From NCBI GenBank assembly GCA_002331625.1, contig DCZN01000030.1, forward strand, positions 1,130 through 8,917: a DNA stretch of 7,788 bases, given 5' to 3'. The stretch is from Nitrospira sp. UBA2083. Its GTDB lineage: Bacteria > Nitrospirota > Nitrospiria > Nitrospirales > Nitrospiraceae. How positions within the stretch are numbered: the first letter of the stretch is position 1; each line of letters begins with the position of its first letter. Below the pieces are notes generated by a model. The model saw nothing but the letters and a program-made list of their open reading frames with translations, was not told the DNA's origin and did not search any database. Shown here in pieces: positions 1 to 6,838 of this stretch. The position numbers were made by a program, and so were the translations under genes.

Positions 1-483
1 CAGCGCATTATGGCGTTCGTCGACCCAGGCTACGATCCGGGGGGAAAGGGGTATCACGCCCTGCAGTCGAAAATCGCGATCGGGTCCGGCGAATTGCTGG
101 GCAAGGGACTCTATGGCGGGACCCAAAGTCAACTCAAGTTTTTACCGGAAGGCCATACCGATTTTGTGTTCGCCGTCTTCGCGGAAGAATGGGGATTTCT
201 CGGTGTGCTGGTGTTGCTGACGTTATTTGTCGGGTTGATTTGGCTCTCGCTGGAAATTGCCTCCAAGGCGAAGGATCAGCTCGGGGCGTTGCTCGCGGTC
301 GGGATCGTGGCGATGCTCTGTTTTTGTGTCGTGGTCAATATTGGGATGACGGCGGGGATGTTTCCGATCGTCGGCATTCCATTGCCCTTGGTCAGTTACG
401 GGGGCAGCGCCACCATGATGACGATGGCATCGTTAGGCTTGCTGCTCAACGTCAAACGCAAGCGGTTGAGCTTATTCTACTGA
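1..483 (+). CDS. rodA: RodA, peptidoglycan glycosyltransferase (3' end of gene)
   Basis: C-terminal 160 residues of a SEDS-family protein; the reading frame is open from base 1, so the start lies upstream of the window. SEDS proteins are polytopic inner-membrane enzymes that polymerise lipid II into glycan strands, RodA doing so with a class B PBP during cell elongation. Seen here: the loop motif QSKIAIGSG, then GTQSQLKFLPEGHTDFVFAV followed by AEEWGFLG, and near the end GIPLPLVSYGGSA, all family hallmarks. Two or three hydrophobic membrane segments follow the AEE motif. The tail is short and basic (VKRKRLSLFY), as expected for a cytoplasmic C-terminus. RodA is preferred over FtsW because of the DPxxDPxGKGYHxxQSKIAIGSG and TQSQLxFLPExHTDFxF signature. 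The next gene, rng, starts 160 bp downstream. Identity as a SEDS protein is near certain; RodA rather than FtsW is very likely. Confidence 0.93.
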   Translation, partial: QRIMAFVDPGYDPGGKGYHALQSKIAIGSGELLGKGLYGGTQSQLKFLPEGHTDFVFAVFAEEWGFLGVLVLLTLFVGLIWLSLEIASKAKDQLGALLAVGIVAMLCFCVVVNIGMTAGMFPIVGIPLPLVSYGGSATMMTMASLGLLLNVKRKRLSLFY

Positions 484-630
484 ACCAACACTGGGCAGGC
501 CGCACACGCACGGCTGCTGTTCGGAGAACATGTTGTCTCGAAATTCAGAGAGCCGAGACGTGGAATGAGGCGTCGATCCGGGCCTAAGCCCGCATCAACG
601 GCTTCCCACAGGCCCTGTTGGACTCGAGAG

Positions 631-638
631 AAAAGGAG
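631..638 (+). promoter_or_regulatory. Ribosome binding site of rng
   Basis: AAAAGGAG lies 5 bases before the ATG at 644. It is a strong Shine-Dalgarno match and fixes the start of RNase G, whose first residues (MGNEIAITIA) also fit the family N-terminus. Confidence 0.8.
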
Positions 639-643
639 TCGGT

Positions 644-2152
644 ATGGGAAATGAAATTGCGATAACGATCGCACGAGAAGAAACTCGTGTGGCCGTGCTT
701 GATGGCGGAGTCGTCACTGATTTGTTCGGCGACCGAGCCAAGCACAAGGATTTTGTCGGAAATATCTATAAAGGGCGAGTCGCGAAAGTCTTGCCGGGCA
801 TGCAAGCCGCATTCGTGGATATTGGCCTGGAAAAAGCAGCCTTCATGCATGTCTCAGATCTCTTGGTGGACGCTGAGCCCGGCGATATGTTGGTTGAGGA
901 TGAAGAAGACGACAAGGACTCCGATATGCTTCGACCGAAACGCCAGAGCGCGAAGCCCATCGAACAGCTGTTGAGCGAGGGGCAAGAACTGATGGTGCAG
1001 ATCTCCAAGGGTCCGATCGGCACCAAAGGGTCACGCGTCACGACCTATGTCTCCCTTCCTGGGCGGTATCTGGTGTTCATGCCGACTGTCGACCATATCG
1101 GTGTGTCCCGGCGAATTCCACGGGATGAAGAGCGGGCACGATTAAAGGAGATCATGCGTCGTGTTCGACGCCAAGGTTGTGGCTATATCGTTCGGACCGT
1201 GAGCGAAGGCGTGAAAGAAGATGAACTGAAATCGGACGTCGACTTTTTGCACGTCCTCTGGCAGGACATCCTCACCAAGCGGGAACAGTTGCCAGCTCCC
1301 GCCTTGCTCCATTCGGACTTGAGCCTCAGCTTTCGTGTGGTCCGAGACCTGTTCGGGAAGAAAGTGGACCGCCTGTGGATCGATTCCCGTGGGGAGTACG
1401 ACGCCATTCGGAATTTTGTCCAGCGATTCTCCCCCGAGCAGACTTCGCGGATTCATTTTTATGACAAGGATGAGCCGTTGTTCGACCACTTGGGAGTCGA
1501 ACAGGAAATCGCACGGGCCATGAGCCGGAAGGTGTGGCTGAAGTCGGGCGGCTATCTTGTGATCGATCATACCGAAGCGATGACCGTCATCGACGTCAAT
1601 ACGGGGCGGTTCGTCGGGAAACGTGACCAAGAAGAGACCATTCTGCGGAACAATCTTGAGGCAGCCAAGGAGGTCGCGTATCAGCTCAAGCTGCGCGGAA
1701 TCGGCGGGATCATCATCGTTGATTTCATCGATATGGAGCGGGAAAAGAATCGCGATAAGGTCTACCATGCATTGGTGGATGCCATGGCGGCGGACAAAGC
1801 ACGGACCAGAATCTCGCGGATTTCAGATCTGGGGTTGATCGAGATTTCCCGTGAACGTGTCCGAGAAGACCTCTTACGGTCGCTGTCGGAGCCCTGCCGG
1901 TACTGCGAAGGTCGAGGCTATACAAAATCTCCGACCACCGTGGCTTACGAAATCTTTCGCGAGATCAGACGAATTGAACCGTCGGCCGACCAACAACGGA
2001 TCATCGTGGGTACCCATCCGACGGTCGCCGAATTGCTTCAAGATGAAGAGCGTCAGAGTGTAGAAACGCTGGAACGCGATTGCTCAGCAAAAATCATCGT
2101 CACGCCGGACAGTCAGCTGCATCTCGAACAGTATGATTTGGTTGTGCTCTAG
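644..2152 (+). CDS. rng: Ribonuclease G (RNase E/G family)
   Basis: Predicted 502-residue single-strand-specific endoribonuclease. In well-studied bacteria RNase G matures the 5' end of 16S rRNA and takes part in mRNA decay in the cytoplasm. An S1 RNA-binding domain spans about residues 36-125 (GNIYKGRVAKVLPGMQAAFVDIG at its start). R184 and T185 sit where RNase E/G enzymes sense the RNA 5' monophosphate. D317 (in TEAMTVIDVNTG) and D360 (in IIIVDFIDM) match the two catalytic, Mg-binding aspartates. C418 and C421 in CRYCEGRG form the zinc-link used for dimer and tetramer assembly. The length matches E. coli RNase G (about 489) rather than RNase E, and there is no long C-terminal degradosome scaffold. 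One oddity is an acidic run at residues 85-94 (EDEEDDKDSD) inside the S1 domain. The start is set by a strong ribosome binding site. It sits between rodA and dprA. Confidence 0.96.
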   Translation: MGNEIAITIAREETRVAVLDGGVVTDLFGDRAKHKDFVGNIYKGRVAKVLPGMQAAFVDIGLEKAAFMHVSDLLVDAEPGDMLVEDEEDDKDSDMLRPKRQSAKPIEQLLSEGQELMVQISKGPIGTKGSRVTTYVSLPGRYLVFMPTVDHIGVSRRIPRDEERARLKEIMRRVRRQGCGYIVRTVSEGVKEDELKSDVDFLHVLWQDILTKREQLPAPALLHSDLSLSFRVVRDLFGKKVDRLWIDSRGEYDAIRNFVQRFSPEQTSRIHFYDKDEPLFDHLGVEQEIARAMSRKVWLKSGGYLVIDHTEAMTVIDVNTGRFVGKRDQEETILRNNLEAAKEVAYQLKLRGIGGIIIVDFIDMEREKNRDKVYHALVDAMAADKARTRISRISDLGLIEISRERVREDLLRSLSEPCRYCEGRGYTKSPTTVAYEIFREIRRIEPSADQQRIIVGTHPTVAELLQDEERQSVETLERDCSAKIIVTPDSQLHLEQYDLVVL

Positions 2153-2201
2153 CATCGGGCCGTGTCGGTATAGGCACTCCGTCCCGGTCGTCCGCCGTGT
2201 G

Positions 2202-2230
2202 GGCTGAACCCGTTGTGTTATGGGTGAGCC
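2202..2230 (+). terminator. Possible weak terminator or leader hairpin between rng and dprA
   Basis: GGCT (2202-2205) pairs with AGCC (2227-2230) and ACCC (2208-2211) with GGGT (2222-2225), separated by a small GA/G internal loop and capped by a 10-base loop. The pyrimidine-rich TTCTCCTCC follows directly. The T-run is interrupted by C, so this is only a candidate terminator; it could equally be a leader structure of dprA. Confidence 0.28.
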
Positions 2231-2254
2231 TTCTCCTCCGAATCCGGACACATC

Positions 2255-3373
2255 ATGGATGACGCCACACTGACCTCCTGGCTCACGCTGCAAGCAATTG
2301 ACGGGGTCGGGGATCGGACGCTGTTAAAACTCATTCATGCCTGTGGGTCTCCTGCTGTCGTTCTAACCGCCACCATAGATGAGCTGCTTCACGCGGGTTG
2401 TACGCAGGAATTGGCCGAATCTATCCGGCGCGGTCCTGCTCCTGAGATTTCAAAACATATCGATCGCCAGGTCAAGCTTGTTGGGCGCCTCAAGATCCAA
2501 ACCGTCACGCTCTTTGATCGGTGGTATCCTATTCGGTTGAAGATGATTGCTGACCCACCGCCGCTGTTGTATGTAAGCGGAAAGCTCTTCCCTCAGGACG
2601 ATGTGGCGGTGGCGATTGTCGGGGGACGACGGGCCACTCACAGCGGGCGAATGATTACGGAAGAAATTGCGCGCGAGCTTGCCGAATGTGGCGTGACGAT
2701 CGTGAGTGGCTTGGCGCGGGGAATCGATGCGGCCGCACACCGTGGCGCGCTTTCAGGTATGGGACGCACGATTGCTGTGCTGGGGTGCGGCCTTGATCGG
2801 ACCTATCCGTCCGAACATCATGCGCTGCGCCGACAGATCGAATCACATGGAGCGGTCATCACAGAACTCCCGATCGGTTCCGCTCCGCACAGTCATCATT
2901 TCCCACGGAGAAATCGGATCATCAGCGGGCTCTCGCTGGGGGTGCTGGTCAGCGAAGCGGCGACGAACAGTGGGTCGTTGATTACGGCAAAACTGGCACT
3001 GGAGCAAGGCCGAGAAGTCTTTGCGGTACCTGGCTCAATCAAAGAAGAGGCCTGCCGCGGATCCAATCGGCTGATCAAAGAGGGAGCCAAACTGGTCGAG
3101 GGAGCGCGCGAGATCCTTGATGAGGTGCTTCCTCAAATTGATGTGCGCCAGCGGGCCACACTGCATCTCGACGGAACCACGGCGGGTGAGCCGGCTCCGT
3201 TGAGAAGCCAAGACGCGGTCGTGTATGACGCCTTATCCTATGAACCACGCGCGATCGATGCCGTGATCGAGGACACGGGACTAAGCGCGGGACAAGTTGT
3301 TGCCACACTGCTTTCGTTGGAGTTGAGCGGACGCATCCGCCAATTGCCGGGACAGCACTACATTCGTCTCTGA
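2255..3373 (+). CDS. dprA: DNA-processing protein DprA (Smf)
   Basis: Predicted 372-residue cytoplasmic protein. DprA binds incoming single-stranded DNA during natural transformation and loads RecA on it; it is also widespread in species not known to be competent. Residues about 10-60 form an N-terminal helix-hairpin-helix/SAM-like region (LQAIDGVGDRTLLKLI). The Rossmann-like core runs from about 75 to 290, with VAIVGGRRATHSG (117-131), SGLARGIDAAAH (151-162), FPRRNRIISGL (216-226) and SGSLITAKLALEQGREVFAVPG (239-260), then GSNRLIKEGAKLV. A C-terminal winged-helix region follows at about 318-372. The ATG at 2255 is preferred because an in-frame stop lies at 2225-2227 and no start codon lies between. 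There is no clear Shine-Dalgarno sequence before it. Where many homologues have a FSPLSRGTN-like loop this one has KEEACRGSN, which may be ordinary variation. topA follows after 206 bp. Confidence 0.96.
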   Translation: MDDATLTSWLTLQAIDGVGDRTLLKLIHACGSPAVVLTATIDELLHAGCTQELAESIRRGPAPEISKHIDRQVKLVGRLKIQTVTLFDRWYPIRLKMIADPPPLLYVSGKLFPQDDVAVAIVGGRRATHSGRMITEEIARELAECGVTIVSGLARGIDAAAHRGALSGMGRTIAVLGCGLDRTYPSEHHALRRQIESHGAVITELPIGSAPHSHHFPRRNRIISGLSLGVLVSEAATNSGSLITAKLALEQGREVFAVPGSIKEEACRGSNRLIKEGAKLVEGAREILDEVLPQIDVRQRATLHLDGTTAGEPAPLRSQDAVVYDALSYEPRAIDAVIEDTGLSAGQVVATLLSLELSGRIRQLPGQHYIRL

Positions 3374-3570
3374 CATCAGCATGGGGTCATATCCAGAGCC
3401 AGCCCTGAACCGCGCAGTGAATGATGGAGGCGCTCCGGAAGCCTCGGGATACATGTCGGTACCGTTGTGATCATCTTTGGTTCCTAACATCCTATTGAGT
3501 GGTGCTGACTGCCATTCTAGTTGCACGAATCTCCGATATTTGGTACGGATGATACATTCTTGAGGTGGCC

Positions 3571-3574
3571 GGAG
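3571..3574 (+). promoter_or_regulatory. Ribosome binding site that decides the topA start
   Basis: GGAG lies 5 bases before the ATG at 3580. An in-frame GTG at 3565 would add five residues (MAGVL), but it has no properly spaced Shine-Dalgarno sequence, and TopA proteins normally begin a few residues before IIVESPxKA, as MAKNLIIVESP does here. Confidence 0.75.
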
Positions 3575-3579
3575 TTCTT

Positions 3580-5919
3580 ATGGCAAAAAATTTGATCATC
3601 GTTGAGTCCCCGACGAAGGCGAGGACGATCACAAAATATTTGGGCCGTGGCTATACCGTCATGGCCTCGGTAGGGCATATCAAGGATCTGCCGACCAGCA
3701 AACTGGGCGTGGATCTCGAGAACGATTTTGAGCCGCAGTACGTCACGATCAAGGGCAAATCGAAGGTACTGTCTGAAATCAAAAAGAAGGCCGAGGAGGC
3801 TGACAAGATATTTCTGGCGCCCGACCCTGATCGTGAGGGGGAGGCCATTGCCTGGCACATCGAGCAAGAGTTGCTCGGAAAATCAAAAAAGAAGAAAAAA
3901 GACGGAAAGATTTTTCGTGTGCTGTTCAATGAAATCACGGAATCTGCGATCAAGCGCGCGCTTCAGTCACCGGGTGAGATCGACATGAAGCTTGTGAACG
4001 CCCAACAGGCTCGCCGCGTGTTGGATCGCATCGTCGGCTATCAGGGCAGCCAGTTACTCTGGAATAAAGTCCGCCGTGGCCTGAGTATGGGACGCGTCCA
4101 GTCGGTCGCGATGCGGCTGATTTGCGAACGCGAAGCCGAACGGGAAGCTTTTCGTGCCGAGGAGTACTGGTCGATTATCGCGCTATTGGCCGGTGCCAAT
4201 CCACCGGCCTTTGAGGCGAAACTCCATAGCATCAACGGCGGAGAGGCCTCGATTGAAAATGCCGAGCAGGCCGGCCGGATCGTCGAGGACGTTCAAGGCA
4301 AGACCTTCGTCGTGCAATCAATCGAGCGACGCGAAAAGAAGCGTAACCCTGTTGCCCCGTTCATTACCAGTCGATTGCAGCAGGAAGCCTCTCGCAAACT
4401 GCACTTCTCGCCCAAGAAAACGATGACGCTGGCGCAGCAGTTGTATGAAGGAATCGAAATCGGCACTGAGGGGGCGACCGGGTTGATCACCTATATGAGA
4501 ACCGACTCGCCACGCATCTCCAATGAGGCGATGGCGGATGCGCGCGAGGTGATCCAGTCGCGATTTGGAGCAGGCTATCTTCCTGCGACGCCGAATGTCT
4601 ACAAGACGTCGAAGGCAGCGCAGGAAGCGCATGAAGCGATCCGTCCGACCTCTGCGGGACGCGACCCGGAGTCCATCCGTCGGTATTTGGATCACGATCA
4701 GTACAATCTCTACAAGTTGATCTGGAATCGATTTATTGCGTCGCAGATGGTGCCGGCGATTTTGGATGTCACCCGCATCGATTCGTCACCCGCAGACACT
4801 CAGGAGCACTACATTTTCCGCTCCACCGGAACCGTCGTGAAGTTCCCCGGGCACACGATTGTCTACATGGAAGGGGTTGAGAAGGACGCTCCGTCGCAGA
4901 AGCCGAAAGGCGATCAGGAGGCCGATGACGATGAACGTCAGCTCCCGGCTCTTTCCGAAGGGGAACGATTGCGACTGGTCGAGCAGGAAGGGCAGACGGT
5001 TTCCGGTATGTTGTCGAAGCAACATTTCACCCAGCCGCCGCCCCGGTACAATGAAGCGCTCCTGATCAAGGAGCTGGAAGAAAAAGGCATCGGGCGGCCG
5101 TCGACCTATGCCGCCATTATCTCCACGATTCAAGATCGCAAGTATGTGGAAAAGACCGAAGGGCGGTTGGTCCCGACGGAAACCGGCAAAACCGTGAACG
5201 ATTTCTTACTGAAGGGCTTTCCGCAGCTCATCAATGTCGACTTCACCTCTCAGCTGGAAGAACAGTTGGACGAAGTCGAAGAGGGAAACAAACAGTGGGT
5301 GGCGGCGGTGCGAGATTTTTATATGCCGTTCACGCAGGAAATGGAGCGGGCAAAGACCATTCCCGGGCCCAAAGATACGGTCGAACCGCCGACCGATATT
5401 CCGTGCGAGAAGTGCGGACGCATGATGGAGATCAAGTGGGGACGGAACGGGAAATTTCTCGCTTGTCCGGCATACAAGGACGATCCGCCCTGCAAAAATA
5501 CGCAAAATTTTGAAAAGCTGCCGGACGGCACGATCAAAATCGTCCCCAAGGAGGAAATCACCACTGATCAGGTTTGTGACAAATGCAGCAGTCCGATGGT
5601 CGTGAAGACCGGTCGTTTCGGGAAGTTCATTGCCTGTTCCGCGTATCCCCAGTGCAAGATGACGAAACCGCTGGCGATCGGTGTCAAATGTCCTCAGCCG
5701 GACTGCGGCGGCGATCTCGTGCAGAAACGGACCAAGAAGGGGCGTTCGTTTTTTGCCTGCAGCAAATATCCCACGTGCGAGTATGCCCTCTGGGACCGTC
5801 CGGTGCCCAAAGCCTGTCCCACCTGCCAGGCCCCCTTTCTGGTGGAGAAAGTCAGCAAGCAGGACGGCCGGAGCGTCCAATGCCGCAACCAAGAGTGCGG
5901 CTACCGCGAAGCGGGGTGA
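3580..5919 (+). CDS. topA: DNA topoisomerase I (type IA)
   Basis: Predicted 779-residue enzyme that relaxes negative supercoils by cutting and rejoining one strand through a 5'-phosphotyrosine link. The N-terminal TOPRIM domain (about 1-140) carries E9 (IIVESPTKA) and the metal-binding DPDREGE at 82-88. The catalytic tyrosine is Y305 in GLITYMRTDS. AHEAIRPT (350-357) and RYNEALLIKELEEKGIGRPSTYA (489-511) are further type IA signatures. The C-terminus has four four-cysteine zinc ribbons: C609/C612/C629/C638, C666/C669/C686/C692, C704/C709/C727/C733 and C746/C749/C768/C773. This is comparable to the multi-ribbon tails of many bacterial TopA proteins, which bind single-stranded DNA and RNA polymerase. 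A lysine run (103-107) in the TOPRIM region is encoded by two A6 tracts. The coding frame is intact throughout. It follows dprA, a common arrangement. Confidence 0.98.
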   Translation: MAKNLIIVESPTKARTITKYLGRGYTVMASVGHIKDLPTSKLGVDLENDFEPQYVTIKGKSKVLSEIKKKAEEADKIFLAPDPDREGEAIAWHIEQELLGKSKKKKKDGKIFRVLFNEITESAIKRALQSPGEIDMKLVNAQQARRVLDRIVGYQGSQLLWNKVRRGLSMGRVQSVAMRLICEREAEREAFRAEEYWSIIALLAGANPPAFEAKLHSINGGEASIENAEQAGRIVEDVQGKTFVVQSIERREKKRNPVAPFITSRLQQEASRKLHFSPKKTMTLAQQLYEGIEIGTEGATGLITYMRTDSPRISNEAMADAREVIQSRFGAGYLPATPNVYKTSKAAQEAHEAIRPTSAGRDPESIRRYLDHDQYNLYKLIWNRFIASQMVPAILDVTRIDSSPADTQEHYIFRSTGTVVKFPGHTIVYMEGVEKDAPSQKPKGDQEADDDERQLPALSEGERLRLVEQEGQTVSGMLSKQHFTQPPPRYNEALLIKELEEKGIGRPSTYAAIISTIQDRKYVEKTEGRLVPTETGKTVNDFLLKGFPQLINVDFTSQLEEQLDEVEEGNKQWVAAVRDFYMPFTQEMERAKTIPGPKDTVEPPTDIPCEKCGRMMEIKWGRNGKFLACPAYKDDPPCKNTQNFEKLPDGTIKIVPKEEITTDQVCDKCSSPMVVKTGRFGKFIACSAYPQCKMTKPLAIGVKCPQPDCGGDLVQKRTKKGRSFFACSKYPTCEYALWDRPVPKACPTCQAPFLVEKVSKQDGRSVQCRNQECGYREAG

Positions 5920-6038
5920 CGCGTTACGGTTTCACCTTCTACTCCATCCATCACCTTCTTTCCTCCTCATGTGATCACGGGTCAGCTCGAAGGTCCACCA
6001 GGTTCTCGTGTATTCATGGTGACAGAGGGGCATGCCGT

Positions 6039-6057
6039 AGCGGCTTGTTGAGCCGCT
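6039..6057 (+). repeat. Perfect 7-bp inverted repeat upstream of the first PagL-like gene
   Basis: AGCGGCT (6039-6045) and AGCCGCT (6051-6057) form a perfect 7-bp stem with the 5-base loop TGTTG. No T-run follows, so it does not look like a rho-independent terminator for topA. It lies about 30 bases before the downstream start codon and could be a leader hairpin or an operator; neither is shown. Confidence 0.45.
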
Positions 6058-6086
6058 CCACACGCCATGGTGGGATCTCACGCATG

Positions 6087-6692
6087 ATGAAACTGGTCCG
6101 ATGTTGGACAGGTGTGATGCTCTTCTGTGGGGGGCTGGTCTGGTGTTCACCGGCTGCGGCCGAAGAGCGATCCTCGACCCTAATTGGAAGACAGATTGTC
6201 GGCCTGATCGTCGGCGGCATGCTCCCGGTCCGAGTGTTGGAGTCGCAGTCCTCTAAGTTAAACGGGGTGGCCGTCCATCCCTCATGGCACATCGCATTGA
6301 CCGATCCAATCGGCAACCAATGGTGGAGTGGTTCGATTGCGCTGGGCGTTGAAGCGGCGTTGCTGGGAATCACGCAACCAACCGGAGCCTATGGTATCGG
6401 GTTTACGCCGAAGATCGTCTATACCCTTACCTCATTCGGCCGGGTGAAGCCCTATGTAGAAGGTGGTGGCGGCCCGCTCTGGACGAATTTTGACGGCCGT
6501 CTTCCTGAACAAGGGTCGGATTTCAATTTTCTCGTCTGGGGCGGTGCAGGGGCGAGCTATGAGCTGACCGCACAGTGGTCGCTTAATGCTGGAGTCCGTA
6601 TCAGCCACATCTCCAACGGTGGCACCGATAGCCAGAACGGTGGGCTCAATTACCTGCTGCCGTTCGCGGGGGTCTCCGCGAAGCTCTTCTAA
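6087..6692 (+). CDS. Acyloxyacyl hydrolase, PagL-like lipid A 3-O-deacylase (copy 1)
   Basis: Predicted 201-residue secreted protein. PagL-type enzymes are eight-stranded outer-membrane barrels that remove a 3-O-linked acyl chain from lipid A. Residues 1-25 form a signal peptide: K2 and R5, a hydrophobic stretch, and an Ala-Ala-Ala cleavage site before E26. The mature part has Gly/aromatic-rich alternating strands (KPYVEGGGGPLW, DFNFLVWGGAGA), the presumed catalytic pair H174 and S176 in SHISNGG, and a C-terminal phenylalanine (VSAKLF) typical of barrels inserted by the BAM machinery. The frame is open far upstream into topA, but only a start near 6084-6087 gives a signal peptide. ATG 6087 is preferred because it makes the protein exactly collinear with its neighbour; ATG 6084 (one residue longer) is possible. 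The ribosome site is weak (GGTGGGA, 6069-6075). About 132 of 201 residues match the next gene. The family call is strong; the exact lipid substrate is unproven. Confidence 0.87.
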   Translation: MKLVRCWTGVMLFCGGLVWCSPAAAEERSSTLIGRQIVGLIVGGMLPVRVLESQSSKLNGVAVHPSWHIALTDPIGNQWWSGSIALGVEAALLGITQPTGAYGIGFTPKIVYTLTSFGRVKPYVEGGGGPLWTNFDGRLPEQGSDFNFLVWGGAGASYELTAQWSLNAGVRISHISNGGTDSQNGGLNYLLPFAGVSAKLF

Positions 6693-6776
6693 GTTATCTA
6701 CGCTATACAGATAATCAAATAGATCTGGGCTTGTTGGGTCGCTGCCTGTACTCTGGAGAGGGTTGCACTAGAGATT

Positions 6777-6803
6777 CCGGCGTAAGTTTTGGGGATATGC
6801 CGG
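6777..6803 (+). repeat. Inverted repeat in the leader of the second PagL-like gene
   Basis: CCGGCGTA (6777-6784) and TATGCCGG (6796-6803) form an 8-bp stem with one G-U pair and an 11-base loop. It ends about 20 bases before the ribosome binding site of the next gene. No T-run follows, so a terminator is unlikely; a leader structure or a protein-binding site is possible. Confidence 0.4.
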
Positions 6804-6822
6804 TTACGGAGTCGCGATGAAC

Positions 6823-6828
6823 GGAGGT
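6823..6828 (+). promoter_or_regulatory. Ribosome binding site of the second PagL-like gene
   Basis: GGAGGT is a full-strength Shine-Dalgarno match, 10 bases before the ATG at 6839. The spacing is slightly long. It is much stronger than the site in front of copy 1, so copy 2 may be translated more efficiently. Confidence 0.65.
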
Positions 6829-6838
6829 ATCTTGCGAG

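Noticed and set aside
1142..1768. 208-codon antisense open frame within rng
   Set aside because: It lies opposite the conserved RNase G core and shows no recognisable motif; a shadow of codon bias in the real gene.
3427..3445. GAGGC/GCCTC hairpin after dprA
   Set aside because: A 5-bp stem with a 9-base loop and no T-run; not distinguishable from chance in GC-rich DNA.
3495..3558. Candidate topA promoter elements (TTGAGT at 3495; TTGCAC at 3521; TACATT at 3553)
   Set aside because: No pair has both a good -35 and a good -10 at 16-18 bp spacing, and sigma-factor preferences of the host are unknown.
5206..5892. 228-codon antisense open frame within topA
   Set aside because: Antisense shadow of the TopA C-terminus; no signal peptide, domain or ribosome site supports it.
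5913..5938. Possible topA terminator (GGTGA pairing with TCACC across the stop codon, followed by TTCTACTCC)
   Set aside because: Only five Watson-Crick pairs with a 12-base loop and an interrupted T-run; too weak to call.
5583..6086. Long open frame upstream of the first PagL-like gene, overlapping the end of topA in another frame
   Set aside because: It would add about 168 residues of low-complexity Arg/Ser-rich sequence before a perfect signal peptide; the overlapped region is fully explained by the TopA zinc ribbons. It is open only by composition.
6135..6152. Possible lipoprotein lipobox LVWC in the first PagL-like signal peptide
   Set aside because: The residue before the cysteine is Trp rather than Gly/Ala/Ser, the paralogue has Leu instead of Cys, and a normal Ala-Ala-Ala cleavage site follows.
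6694..6714. TTATCT ... AGATAA inverted repeat just after the first PagL-like gene
   Set aside because: A 6-bp AT-rich stem with a 9-base loop and no T-run; possibly an operator but not supportable alone.
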